Assembly (NCBI GenBank): GCA_045543215.1
Contig: JAZQMD010000069.1
Location: 1-13,899, forward strand
Reading direction: 5' to 3'
Source: DXYV01 sp045543215
Lineage (GTDB): Bacteria > Bacillota > Clostridia > Oscillospirales > Oscillospiraceae
DNA: 13,899 nt
In this document: one piece after another, positions 1 to 6,345 of the stretch
How the letters are laid out: the number at the start of each line of letters is the position of its first letter
Numbering within the stretch: the stretch's first letter is position 1
Notes under the pieces: generated by a model
Databases searched by the model: none
What the model saw: the letters and a program-made list of their open reading frames with translations, nothing else
Told to the model about the DNA's origin: nothing
Program-made: the position numbers and the translations under genes

Positions 1-100
1 CTTCATCTACTTCTTCTGCGAGGGGCTTCACTTCATTTTCCGCGAAGTCCCGGTACATCTTCTGGAGCATGAGCTGCTCTTTGGACAGGTGAAAATCCAT
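1..100 (-). CDS. bcd: Butyryl-CoA (acyl-CoA) dehydrogenase, N-terminal part only
   Basis: Only the first 33 codons are inside the window; the gene continues past base 1. The translation starts MDFHLSKEQLMLQKMYRDFA and continues with an acidic EVKPLAEEVDE stretch, the standard N-terminus of the acyl-CoA dehydrogenase family (first alpha-helical domain). The ATG (98-100) is preceded by a strong AGGAGG ribosome binding site. In this position after crt and hbd, it should be the FAD enzyme that reduces crotonyl-CoA to butyryl-CoA, which in clostridia works with electron-transfer flavoprotein (EtfAB). The specific substrate is inferred from the neighbours, since the catalytic glutamate lies outside the window. 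There are 98 bp between hbd and this gene with no clear terminator, so cotranscription is likely. Confidence 0.88.
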   Translation of the reverse strand, partial: MDFHLSKEQLMLQKMYRDFAENEVKPLAEEVDE

Positions 101-198
101 AACGATGCTTTCCTCCTATATCATGTATTTTGCAAGGGGCGGCAAAGACAAAACTTTACCACCCTAAAAGCAACAAAGTGTTATGTTAGGGGTTAAAA

Positions 199-1047
199 TT
201 ACTTGGAGTAATCAAAAAAGCCCTTTCCAGTCTTACGCCCCAGATGACCGGCCCGCACTAGCTTGCGAAGCAACAGGGATGCCCGGTACTTGGGATCAAG
301 CGTCTCGTTATAAAGTGTATCCATAATAGCCAGACAAACGTCCAGTCCCACCAGATCGCCCAAAGCCAGAGGTCCCATGGGGTGGTTGGCGCCCAGCCTC
401 ATAGCGGTATCAATACCCTCAGCGCTGGCAACGCCGGTATATAGCAAGTCGGCAGCTTCGTTAATCATGGGAATCAGGATCTTGTTCACCACGAATCCAG
501 GGGCTTCAGCCACCTCCACCGGCTCCTTACCAATTTCAAGTGAAAGATCGTAAACGGTCTTAAAGGTCTCGTCGGAGGTATTGGCCCCCCGGATAACCTC
601 CACCAGTTTCATAACAGTAGCTGGATTAAAAAAGTGCATACCAATAAATTTATCTGCGCGTTTGGTGGCTGCACCAATGGCTGTAATGGATATGGAGGAG
701 GTATTTGAGGCTAAAATAGTCTCTGGCTTGCAAATCTTATCCAGTTCGCTAAAAATTGACTTTTTAATCTCCAGATTCTCAACGGCTGCCTCAATGACCA
801 AGTCAGCATCGGTAGCCGCGGACAACTCGGTGGTAAAGGTCATCTTGCCTGTAATAGCCGCCTTGCCGGCTTCATCCAGTTTACCCTTAGAAACCAGCTT
901 ATCCAGGCCCTTGTTCAGCCGGGCCTCAGATGCCTTAATAATATCTTCTCTGATATCACGCACCACCACGTCAAAGCCTTTCTTGGCAAAAACCTGAGCA
1001 ATATCCAGCCCCATGGTGCCGCCGCCTATGACAACAATTTTTTTCAT
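199..1047 (-). CDS. hbd: 3-hydroxybutyryl-CoA dehydrogenase
   Basis: This 282-residue protein is the usual length for the family. It interconverts acetoacetyl-CoA and 3-hydroxybutyryl-CoA in the cytoplasm using NAD(P)H. The N-terminus holds the Rossmann dinucleotide motif GGGTMG (residues 8-13). The middle carries the family signature around FIGMHFFNPATVMKLVEVI, in which the His of HFFNP is the catalytic histidine and the upstream NTSS segment contacts substrate. The C-terminal domain has HPMGPLALGDLVGLD and ends in GRKTGKGFFDYSK, as in other clostridial Hbd proteins. The ATG has an AGGAGG about 9 nt upstream. The gene lies 54 bp downstream of crt and upstream of bcd on the same strand, so it is the middle gene of a butyrate-pathway operon. 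All expected motifs are intact. Confidence 0.96.
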   Translation of the reverse strand: MKKIVVIGGGTMGLDIAQVFAKKGFDVVVRDIREDIIKASEARLNKGLDKLVSKGKLDEAGKAAITGKMTFTTELSAATDADLVIEAAVENLEIKKSIFSELDKICKPETILASNTSSISITAIGAATKRADKFIGMHFFNPATVMKLVEVIRGANTSDETFKTVYDLSLEIGKEPVEVAEAPGFVVNKILIPMINEAADLLYTGVASAEGIDTAMRLGANHPMGPLALGDLVGLDVCLAIMDTLYNETLDPKYRASLLLRKLVRAGHLGRKTGKGFFDYSK

Positions 1048-1101
1048 CTAGCATAACCTCCTAAATCTAACATTGAGCTAAAAGCTCCAAATCCCAAAGC
1101 C

Positions 1102-1878
1102 TTAACGGTTTCGGAAATTTTTTTCAGCACGCTTCTCCAAAAAAGCTCCCATACCTTCGTTTTTATCCTCAGTTCCGCAAGTAACACCAAAGGCCTCGGC
1201 CTCAAAGGCAGCCCCAGTATAGATATCAGTTTGCATGCCCATGCGGATACACCGCTTGGACTGCTGTACTGCAATCTGTGCATTTGCACAGATTGACTCA
1301 GCCAACTTGATCGCCTCAGGCATAAGCTCTTCGGCAGGGTAGACACCGCTCACCAGTCCGATTTCTTTAGCCTCAGCAGCTCCAATGGTCTTAGCAGTTA
1401 AAATCAACTCCATGGCCTTAGACACCCCTACGATGCGAGGCAGGCGCTGGGTTCCACAAAAGCCAGGTGTAATGCCCAATCCAACCTCAGGCTGTCCAAA
1501 TTTAGCCTTTTCAGAGGCCAGGCGGATGTCACAGGCCATACACAGTTCACAACCACCGCCCAGAGCAAAGCCGTTAACCGCAGCAATGACCGGTTTTGCC
1601 ATATTCTCCAGCTTAAGAAACACATTGCCGCCATGTACGCCAAAGCGCTTTCCATCAATGGCAGAAAATTCCTTCATCTCCCCAATGTCGGCCCCTGCCA
1701 CGAAGGAGCGTCCATCGCCGGTGAGAATCGCCACATATACCTCTTCGTCTCGCTCCACAAGATTAATTGCCTCTTCCAGGTCAGTAAGTACTTGGCTGTT
1801 CAGGGCATTAAGGGCCTCCGGACGACTAATCGTCATAATTGCTATATGCCCCTGTTTTTCAATTTTGACACACGACAT
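1102..1878 (-). CDS. crt: 3-hydroxybutyryl-CoA dehydratase (crotonase)
   Basis: This enoyl-CoA hydratase/isomerase-family enzyme of 258 residues interconverts 3-hydroxybutyryl-CoA and crotonyl-CoA in the butyrate pathway. The sequence shows the crotonase fold signatures: an early ISRPEALNALN, the oxyanion-hole segment FVAGADIGEM, and the block AAVNGFALGGGCELCMACD followed by FGQPEVGLGITPGFCGTQRL, which carries the two expected catalytic glutamates. I chose the start MSCVKIEKQG at 1878 because GAAGGAGG sits at the right distance before it. An in-frame ATG at 1917 would add 13 residues but has no good ribosome binding site. It is the first gene of the crt-hbd-bcd operon; no thiolase gene lies upstream here. 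A Rex-like operator and two candidate promoters precede it. Confidence 0.95.
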   Translation of the reverse strand: MSCVKIEKQGHIAIMTISRPEALNALNSQVLTDLEEAINLVERDEEVYVAILTGDGRSFVAGADIGEMKEFSAIDGKRFGVHGGNVFLKLENMAKPVIAAVNGFALGGGCELCMACDIRLASEKAKFGQPEVGLGITPGFCGTQRLPRIVGVSKAMELILTAKTIGAAEAKEIGLVSGVYPAEELMPEAIKLAESICANAQIAVQQSKRCIRMGMQTDIYTGAAFEAEAFGVTCGTEDKNEGMGAFLEKRAEKNFRNR

Positions 1879-1936
1879 GGCCGTGCCTCCTTCAAATATA
1901 AAAATTAATTCATCCATTTACGGAAAACTCATCAGC

Positions 1937-1963
1937 ATTATATCACAAATAAATGACAAACAA
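1937..1963 (-). promoter_or_regulatory. Candidate sigma-A promoter, proximal, for crt-hbd-bcd
   Basis: On the minus strand a perfect TATAAT (1937-1942) is preceded directly by TGA, an extended -10 (TGn). The -35 region is poor: TTGTTT at 1958-1963, with a 15-bp spacer. The predicted start lies about 50 bp before the crt ATG. The extended -10 may make up for the weak -35. It is one of two candidates on either side of the Rex-like site. Confidence 0.5.
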
Positions 1964-2008
1964 AAGCCCTTTCTTCACATTTTGCATAAAAGTTAAACCA
2001 AAGTTTAT

Positions 2009-2026
2009 TCGTTATTTTTTTAACAA
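2009..2026 (-). promoter_or_regulatory. Rex-like operator upstream of crt
   Basis: The minus strand reads TTGTTAAAAAAATAACGA. The known Rex consensus in Firmicutes is TTGTTAANNNNTTAACAA, so the left half-site matches 7/7 and the right half-site 5/7, with the correct 4-bp centre. Rex senses the NADH/NAD+ ratio and is known to repress crt/butyryl-CoA genes in clostridia. The site lies downstream of the distal candidate promoter and upstream of the proximal one. The rex gene is not in this window, so the assignment rests on the motif and on its gene context. Confidence 0.6.
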
Positions 2027-2064
2027 ATTTTCAAAAACAAAAAGGGCAAAGTGCGCTGCCATAG

Positions 2065-2093
2065 ATTATAAAAATTTAACCAATCCTTTCTAA
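2065..2093 (-). promoter_or_regulatory. Candidate sigma-A promoter, distal, for crt-hbd-bcd
   Basis: The minus strand has TTAGAA (2088-2093; 4/6 to TTGACA), a 17-bp spacer and TATAAT (2065-2070; 6/6). The Rex-like operator would lie about 30-50 bp after the start point, where a bound repressor could block elongation. The transcript would carry a leader of roughly 180 nt before crt. Confidence 0.5.
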
Positions 2094-2162
2094 AAGGAAA
2101 CGTCCAGCAAAATTCGACTAATCCTTAATGACCAGTATAACCGTTCCCCTGGCAAGTCGCAA

Positions 2163-2200
2163 GAAAAAAAACAACCATAAAATGCAAGCATTTTGTGGTT
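2163..2200 (-). terminator. Intrinsic terminator after the DUF554 gene
   Basis: The arms at 2173-2185 and 2188-2200 pair over 11-13 bp with one G-U pair (minus strand AACCACAAAATGC / GCATTTTATGGTT). They are followed on the minus strand by G and eight T. It separates the DUF554 transcript from the crt operon downstream. The plus strand also has a T-rich stretch after it, so it could work in both directions. It lies 162 bp beyond the DUF554 stop codon. Confidence 0.82.
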
Positions 2201-2362
2201 ATTCCTCTTTTATTTTTGTCAATTTCAACAATTTTCTTCCTTATTTTAAGAAAGAACTGGTCCTTCAACCATCCATAGGTACTTTCTCCATTTTTCCGTA
2301 TCCCCCTAAAAAATCTAAAACTAACCTCTAAACTTTATTTACATGGCAGTATTTATATGAAT

Positions 2363-3073
2363 TTACTTTATGATACCGGCAATCCATCCCTCTAAAGGAA
2401 GATAAGCAATGGGCAAAAAGATGGTCGGAAGCATATTCCCCACCTTAATTTTTTTCTTACCTAACTCCAGCATATTAATTGAAATAGCCACAATGAGGAT
2501 ACCTCCCACAGCGCTCATTTCGGTAATGACCGCCTCTCCCAGGTAAGGGCCCACCACTGAGGCCAACAGCGTGATAGCCCCTTGGTACAGGAGCATTGGA
2601 ATTACCGAAAAGGCTACCCCCATCCCCATGGTAGCCGCAAAGTAAATGGAGGTCACTCCATCAATGACCCCCTTGGAGAGGATGATTTCATAGTTACCGT
2701 TCAAACCAGCTTCGATGGAGCCAGTGATCGCCATAGCGCCCACACAGTAAAGCAGAGATGCCGTGACAAAGCCCTCGGTAAACTTTCCGCCCCCTTCTCC
2801 TCGGACAAGCCTGCCTCGGATTAAATCTCCCCCTTCCTCCAAACGGCGTTCAATATCCAGTGCCTCACCCACAAAGGCTCCTACCACCATACATACAATA
2901 ACACACAAGACATTCTGAGTGGAAATCATGGCAGATACGCCGATACCAAGCACACATAACCCCAAGGCTGAGGTAATGGTAGATATAAAGCGCCTGCTAA
3001 TAAAGTTTTTGAAAAGCAGTCCTAAGACACTACCCAACAAAACCAGAGCCACATTGATAACAGTTGCAATCAT
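2363..3073 (-). CDS. DUF554 family membrane protein (YdfK/YqgA-like)
   Basis: This integral membrane protein of 236 residues is the usual family length. I recognise DUF554 from the start MIATVINVALVLLGSVLGLL, the glycine-rich helices and the internal GAFVGEALDIERRLEEGGD loop, followed by SIEAGLNGNYEIILSKGVIDGVTSIYFA. Six or so hydrophobic segments alternate with short charged loops; no signal peptide is needed because the first helix acts as anchor. The biochemical role of DUF554 proteins is not established, and transport is only a guess. The ATG has an AAAGGAG ribosome binding site. It is divergent from the spoVB-like gene, with 129 bp between the starts, and appears to be transcribed alone up to the terminator at 2163-2200. 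Confidence 0.88.
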   Translation of the reverse strand: MIATVINVALVLLGSVLGLLFKNFISRRFISTITSALGLCVLGIGVSAMISTQNVLCVIVCMVVGAFVGEALDIERRLEEGGDLIRGRLVRGEGGGKFTEGFVTASLLYCVGAMAITGSIEAGLNGNYEIILSKGVIDGVTSIYFAATMGMGVAFSVIPMLLYQGAITLLASVVGPYLGEAVITEMSAVGGILIVAISINMLELGKKKIKVGNMLPTIFLPIAYLPLEGWIAGIIK

Positions 3074-3152
3074 GAACTTTTAATCTCCTTTAGCTGTTCA
3101 TGTATCGACAGTCTATCTATTTCTTTTCAAAAGGAAGACAGCAAATTTTGCG

Positions 3153-3181
3153 TCATGTGAGCCAGTCCCAGCTCATAGAAT
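3153..3181 (+). promoter_or_regulatory. Candidate sigma-E-type sporulation promoter for the spoVB-like gene
   Basis: TCATGTG (3153-3159) and CATAGAAT (3174-3181) are separated by 14 bp. The sigma-E consensus known from Bacillus is about KMATATT-N14-CATACAMT, so the -10 matches 7/8 and the -35 5/7. The predicted start falls just before the ribosome binding site at 3189-3195. B. subtilis spoVB is sigma-E dependent, which supports the reading. The short leader and imperfect -35 keep this tentative. Confidence 0.38.
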
Positions 3182-3202
3182 CGTAAAAAGAGGTGATGCC
3201 AA

Positions 3203-4702
3203 TTGAATTCTACTCCCTCCCCCCTACACGGCGCAGGCTTGCTCACCGCCGTTGGGTTGTTTACCCAAATACTGGGTTTCTTTTACCGCATCGCCCTCTC
3301 CCGCCTGGCCGGAGCAGAGGTTATGGGATTATACCAACTTATCATGCCGGTATACTCGGTCCTTCTTTCTCTCACCGCTGTGGGACTAACGGTAGCGGTG
3401 TCTACCCTATCCGCCCACTACCGCGCCCTCAATGATTGGGATGCAGTACGTATGTCCCTGCGCAAGGGCGTGGCGCTGTTCCTAACTCTCTTCCTCCCAC
3501 TTGGTATTGGAATGGTGATCTTCTCTGATGCCATTTCCGTTTATCTTCTGGGGGATGCCCGCACCCAGTTAGGCCTCATCCTTTTGGCTCCCTGCGTATT
3601 ACTTACCGGCATTGAAAACCTACATAAACATTGTTTCTACGGTATCGGTAACGTGCGCCCTCCGGCGGCCAGCGAGACCGTGGAGCAACTTGTACGGGTA
3701 ATGGCTGTTCTGGGGCTGCTGCTTACCTTTCTTCCCCAGAATCCAGAGCGTACGGTAGCCCTCGTGGTTGCTGGGATGGTAGTGTGTGAGATCTTTTCCG
3801 TATTCACCCTGGTCACGCTCTTCCGCCGCCAGAGCGCACGTATGGATACCAATCCCTCCGAACGCAGAATCAGTATCCGCCGGCTTCTGTCTATCGCTGT
3901 GCCTGTTGGCCTGACCTCCCTGCTTGGCACCATCATGGGCTCTGCCAACTCGGTACTCATCCCCCAAGAACTGGTAAAGGGCGGCATGGAGGGCTCTGCC
4001 GCCATCTCTGCCTTTGGTGTACTGTGCGGTATGACCATGCCTCTTCTTATGCTCCCCACCGGACTTATTAGCGCCTTGGGCCTGACCATGGTGCCCGGTT
4101 TAGCCCGTCAGGCCACCCTTGGTCAACGGGAGGCCATCCGTGCCACCCTTGACAAGGTGATGGGCCTGGTCTCCTTTCTCATGGCCCCAGCCATGGCCCT
4201 GCTGACAGTGGTTGGTCCCGATTTGGGCAAAGCCCTGTTTGCCAACGATGGGGTGGGTGAATTCATACTCCCCCTGGCAGTCGGTACTCTACTGTCCTGC
4301 TGGCAATCAGTACTCTCCGGAGCCCTCAACGGCATCGGAAAACAAAACACCGCCGCCCGCAACGCCATTATCTGCGATGCAGTACAACTGACTTTTACCA
4401 TTTGTACCGTCTCCCGCTGGGGGCTGGAGGGCTTTGTTGTCGGGTTCGTATGCTCCTCCCTGGTGGGCGCGGGGCTGGATTTGATCTCCCTGTGCCGCGC
4501 CGCTCAACTACGCCCCAACTGGAGAAAGTGGTTCCTTTGCCCCACCCTGTCCGCTCTACTGGCCGGCCTATGCGCCAATCTTCTCTTCCGTTGGCTTACC
4601 GATGGAGGGACGTCCCATGCCATCGGCTGCCCGGTAGCTGTCTGCCTCGGCCTTATTCTCTATTTCACCGCTATGCAAGCCCAAGGGTATGGAAAAAGTT
4701 AA
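3203..4702 (+). CDS. spoVB: SpoVB-like polysaccharide flippase (MOP/MATE superfamily)
   Basis: This polytopic membrane protein of 499 residues is close to the usual 500-540 of the SpoVB/MurJ/Wzx group. The N-terminus GAGLLTAVGLFTQILGFFYRIALSRLAG is the typical first helix and RxxLSRxxG loop of SpoVB proteins, followed by GLYQLIMPVYSVLLSLTAVGL. About twelve to fourteen hydrophobic segments continue to the end. SpoVB proteins are thought to flip lipid-linked peptidoglycan precursors during spore cortex synthesis, and the family also includes YabM-type paralogues. I chose TTG at 3203 because AGAGGTG lies 7 nt before it and the reading frame fits the family start; an overlapping frame starting at GTG 3193 is a shadow. 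Codon use is clearly GC-richer than in the flanking AT-rich spacers. The specific paralogue (SpoVB versus YabM) is not certain. Confidence 0.88.
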   Translation: MNSTPSPLHGAGLLTAVGLFTQILGFFYRIALSRLAGAEVMGLYQLIMPVYSVLLSLTAVGLTVAVSTLSAHYRALNDWDAVRMSLRKGVALFLTLFLPLGIGMVIFSDAISVYLLGDARTQLGLILLAPCVLLTGIENLHKHCFYGIGNVRPPAASETVEQLVRVMAVLGLLLTFLPQNPERTVALVVAGMVVCEIFSVFTLVTLFRRQSARMDTNPSERRISIRRLLSIAVPVGLTSLLGTIMGSANSVLIPQELVKGGMEGSAAISAFGVLCGMTMPLLMLPTGLISALGLTMVPGLARQATLGQREAIRATLDKVMGLVSFLMAPAMALLTVVGPDLGKALFANDGVGEFILPLAVGTLLSCWQSVLSGALNGIGKQNTAARNAIICDAVQLTFTICTVSRWGLEGFVVGFVCSSLVGAGLDLISLCRAAQLRPNWRKWFLCPTLSALLAGLCANLLFRWLTDGGTSHAIGCPVAVCLGLILYFTAMQAQGYGKS

Positions 4703-4832
4703 TTTGCAGACTAACGCAAGCTCCCTCCTCCGTGACCCTCATGGTCTTGAGCGCCCTAACCAGCAACTGATTCAGTTCCTCGCCCAACAACTCGGCGCCA
4801 TAGGCAAATACCTACTGCCTACTCAAATATAG
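4689..4832 (+). CDS. Small ORF overlapping the end of the spoVB-like gene
   Basis: This open frame of 47 codons starts at an ATG inside the last codons of the flippase gene and ends at TAG 4830-4832. The translation runs from MEKVNLQTNASSLLRDPHGL to a C-terminus LAQQLGAIGKYLLPTQI. It is hydrophilic with a possible short amphipathic helix at the end. The overlap of 14 bp would allow translational coupling, but the only ribosome-binding-like sequence is a weak AAGGG. It is not recognised as any family. It could be a real small protein, or the surviving start of a longer gene truncated where the AT-rich, decayed region begins at about 4833. Confidence 0.35.
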   Translation: MEKVNLQTNASSLLRDPHGLERPNQQLIQFLAQQLGAIGKYLLPTQI

Positions 4833-4857
4833 ATATTAGTCAATTTTTATCCTTAAA

Positions 4858-5133
4858 CTAAGCCTCTTTTTCAAGCTTGCAATTCCATATCTTAAAATAG
4901 ACTTTAGACAGCCCCATGATGGTTACATCTCCCGCAGGTTTAGTAGGCTCATCATAGAAAAAGACACCTTCTCATTTGATGTTCTCGCTTACCTCCAGTT
5001 CGTCTTGTTTTTAATAGAAAACCTGCTTGGTATATTGGGCGAACAATCTCCATGCCTGTTCATGATCCAATCCTTCTCTCCCCAACATTTCATTACACAT
5101 ATAAAAAACTGCCGCAGCTCTCCGCTCTCCACC
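4858..5133 (-). pseudogene. Remnant of an unrecognised gene with two in-frame stops
   Basis: One minus-strand frame reads as a plausible protein over 92 codons but is interrupted by TAA (5011-5013) and TGA (4972-4974). The pieces are AAAVFYMCNEMLGREGLDHE continuing to AQYTKQVFY, then KQDELEVSENIK, then EGVFFYDEPTKPAGDVTIMG continuing to a lysine-rich end before TAG at 4858-4860. There is no start codon with a ribosome binding site at the 5' edge, where another stop (5134-5136) closes the frame, so the N-terminus is also missing. I do not recognise the family. The protein-like composition over the whole stretch, with three stops in one frame, fits a decaying gene better than chance. It lies between the spoVB-like gene and the tRNA promoters. 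Confidence 0.5.
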
Positions 5134-5212
5134 CTATAACAAAATTAGAATATTTAAAATATATTAGGATATATTGGTTTTTTATTATACTACGTGTTTA
5201 TTTTAAGAACAA

Positions 5213-5241
5213 TTGACATTTTGCATGTAAAATGATATAAT
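5213..5241 (+). promoter_or_regulatory. Sigma-A promoter P1 upstream of tRNA-Leu
   Basis: TTGACA (5213-5218), a 17-bp spacer and TATAAT (5236-5241) match the sigma-A consensus 12/12, with a TGn extended -10. It is about 120 bp upstream of the tRNA, and no protein gene lies between. Confidence 0.85.
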
Positions 5242-5284
5242 GAAACAAATTTTCTTCCAGTTCCTTTTTAACCGTATTTAGGAA

Positions 5285-5313
5285 TTGACAATTGGTAAAC
5301 GTGTTGATCTAAT
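5285..5313 (+). promoter_or_regulatory. Sigma-A promoter P2 upstream of tRNA-Leu
   Basis: TTGACA (5285-5290), 17 bp and TCTAAT (5308-5313) match 11/12. The sequence after the -10 (CTCCGCG) is GC-rich, like discriminators of stable-RNA promoters. It forms a tandem pair with P1, 72 bp apart. Confidence 0.75.
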
Positions 5314-5365
5314 CTCCGCGAGGGTTTTACCGCCCATTTGTCCTTTCATTGAACACTTAAAATAT

Positions 5366-5450
5366 GCGCCTGTGATGGAATTGGTAGACATGCGAGATTT
5401 AGGTTCTCGTGCAGTAATGCGTGTGGGTTCGAGTCCCTTCAGGCGCACCA
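5366..5450 (+). tRNA. tRNA-Leu (anticodon UAG)
   Basis: An 85-nt cloverleaf with encoded CCA. The acceptor arms GCGCCTG and CAGGCGC pair perfectly. The anticodon stem CGAGA/TCTCG encloses the loop TTTAGGT, giving anticodon TAG (5400-5402), which reads CUA-type leucine codons. The long variable arm (GCAGTAATGC type) is typical of the class II tRNAs for Leu, and the T-loop TTCGAGT is present. The T-stem is a little weak (one G-U, one mismatch). It is transcribed from the tandem promoters upstream. No second copy of its 3' end is seen in the window, so there is no direct evidence that it is an attachment site. Confidence 0.97.
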
Positions 5451-5453
5451 AAT

Positions 5454-5517
5454 GGCGCAAATTTGAACACTACGGCTTTCTTTCATGAAGGGGCTGTTCG
5501 TAGTTTTCACATTTGCC
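5454..5517. repeat. Long imperfect inverted repeat just after tRNA-Leu
   Basis: The arms run GGCGCAAATTTGAACACTACG (about 5454-5474) and, in reverse, CGTAGTTTTCACATTTGCC (5499-5517), with a 2-nt bulge and two mismatches. An inner pair is formed by CTTTC/GAAGG-like sequence. Neither strand has a T tract directly after it, so it is not a standard terminator. It could be a processing hairpin for the tRNA transcript or the relic of a small palindromic element. Confidence 0.5.
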
Positions 5518-5555
5518 GAAAATAAAAAAGCGTAGTAGTCTTTCCTCACGGATAC

Positions 5556-5607
5556 AAAAAACCATAGTGGTGGCGGTGTGGAAATAGAACCACACCGCCG
5601 TATATGG
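5556..5607 (-). terminator. Minus-strand terminator with a perfect 10-bp core
   Basis: Core arms GGCGGTGTGG (5572-5581) and CCACACCGCC (5590-5599) pair perfectly around an 8-nt loop. An outer CCATA/TATGG pair extends the stem across an internal loop. On the minus strand the outer stem is followed by six T (5556-5561). It sits about 30 bp after the stop of the frameshifted minus-strand gene at 5640-5891, as expected for that gene's terminator. Confidence 0.7.
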
Positions 5608-5639
5608 AGGAGGGTTATTTGGGATTTTAGCCGTTAAGT

Positions 5640-5891
5640 TCATGCTGAACGATCATTCTCATCACTCTCTCCTCGCATCTTTTCCATTCTAATTAAAATA
5701 AGTTGACGATACATTTCGGCATAGGGCTCATCATAAAAATATCTTTTTTCAATATTGCCGCCTGCCTAGCCATTTCTCTAGGTACAGTTAATGTAAACCA
5801 TGTTGCTTCATTAGCCAACTTAATACATTCCTTCAACTTAATTTGGTGAAGCAGTGAACTATATAATATTTATATTGTAGTAGTAAACCAT
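5640..5891 (-). pseudogene. Unrecognised small gene broken by two frameshifts
   Basis: A good ribosome binding site (GAAAGGAG) precedes ATG 5889-5891 and MVYYYNIN, but this frame hits TAG after ten codons. A second frame carries SLLHQIKLKECIKLANEATW, continues to PREMARQAAILKKD, and loses coherence at an A6/T5 stretch near 5735-5750. The original frame then resumes as FYDEPYAEMYRQLILIRMEK and ends at TGA 5640-5642. Start and stop share one frame (84 codons in all), so two small indels would restore an intact protein of about 83 residues. The family is not recognised. The break points lie in AT-rich or homopolymer runs, so sequencing error is possible, but together with the neighbouring remnant true decay seems more likely. 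It ends at its own terminator. Confidence 0.5.
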
Positions 5892-5986
5892 AGAAATCTC
5901 CTTTCTGTAGTTAGCGGGCAAAGGGGTGTCTACAGCGACTTATGCTCTTTGTTGCGTTGGCCTGCTCGGTTTTCACCCGGAATTTT

Positions 5987-6034
5987 ACAAAAAATAAATG
6001 CGTCTGAAGTCTTACGATTTCTTTCGCATTTATT
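5987..6034 (-). terminator. Hairpin with T tract, minus-strand terminator-like
   Basis: AATAAATGCG (5993-6002) pairs perfectly with CGCATTTATT (6025-6034) around a 22-nt loop. On the minus strand the stem runs straight into TTTT. No minus-strand gene is evident directly upstream, so what it would terminate is unclear. It could belong to a lost gene. Confidence 0.45.
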
Positions 6035-6060
6035 GTTTCATCTTGCAATTAGTAATATAT

Positions 6061-6113
6061 AACCCCGGAAACCTTGCAATATCAGGGTTTCCGGGGTTAT
6101 CATTTTCATTTTA
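6061..6113 (+). terminator. Strong GC-rich hairpin followed by T-rich sequence
   Basis: AACCCCGGAAACC (6061-6073) pairs perfectly with GGTTTCCGGGGTT (6086-6098) around a 12-nt loop. It is followed on the plus strand by ATCATTTTCATTTTATT. It reads best as a plus-strand terminator, yet no plus-strand gene other than the tRNA lies upstream. It may be the final stop of read-through from tRNA-Leu. The rest of 5892-6345 holds no gene that I can support. Confidence 0.6.
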
Positions 6114-6345
6114 TTATAAAAATTAATCGTGGACTACAGTTTATCCATTTCCTTTTTGCCCAATCATAATTTATTTTAAAAAGATCCTCCTGGCTAGCTT
6201 TTTATAAGACAATTTTGGAATTTTGCATATAAAAAGGAACGAAAATTACGGTATATAAAACTTGTCCGGGGCAATCCTATGCTCGGATGAAATATCCGAC
6301 GCACAAATATATGGCTCAAAATAAACGATACAAGGAGAATGAATT

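Noticed and set aside
101..198. Possible hairpin between hbd and bcd as a terminator
   Set aside because: The arms pair poorly with bulges and no T tract follows; cotranscription is more likely.
2128..2331. Plus-strand ORF of 67 codons upstream of the DUF554 stop
   Set aside because: It runs through the terminator at 2163-2200, has no ribosome binding site, and its lysine/phenylalanine-rich composition reflects AT-rich spacer.
3193..3435. Overlapping 80-codon ORF at the start of the spoVB-like gene
   Set aside because: It is out of frame with the membrane protein and proline/arginine-rich, a shadow of GC-rich coding sequence.
5366..5450. tRNA-Leu as the attachment site of the rep-parA-parB element
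   Set aside because: No duplicate of the tRNA 3' end or integrase gene is seen, and about 3 kb of other sequence lies between. It remains possible only for lost elements.
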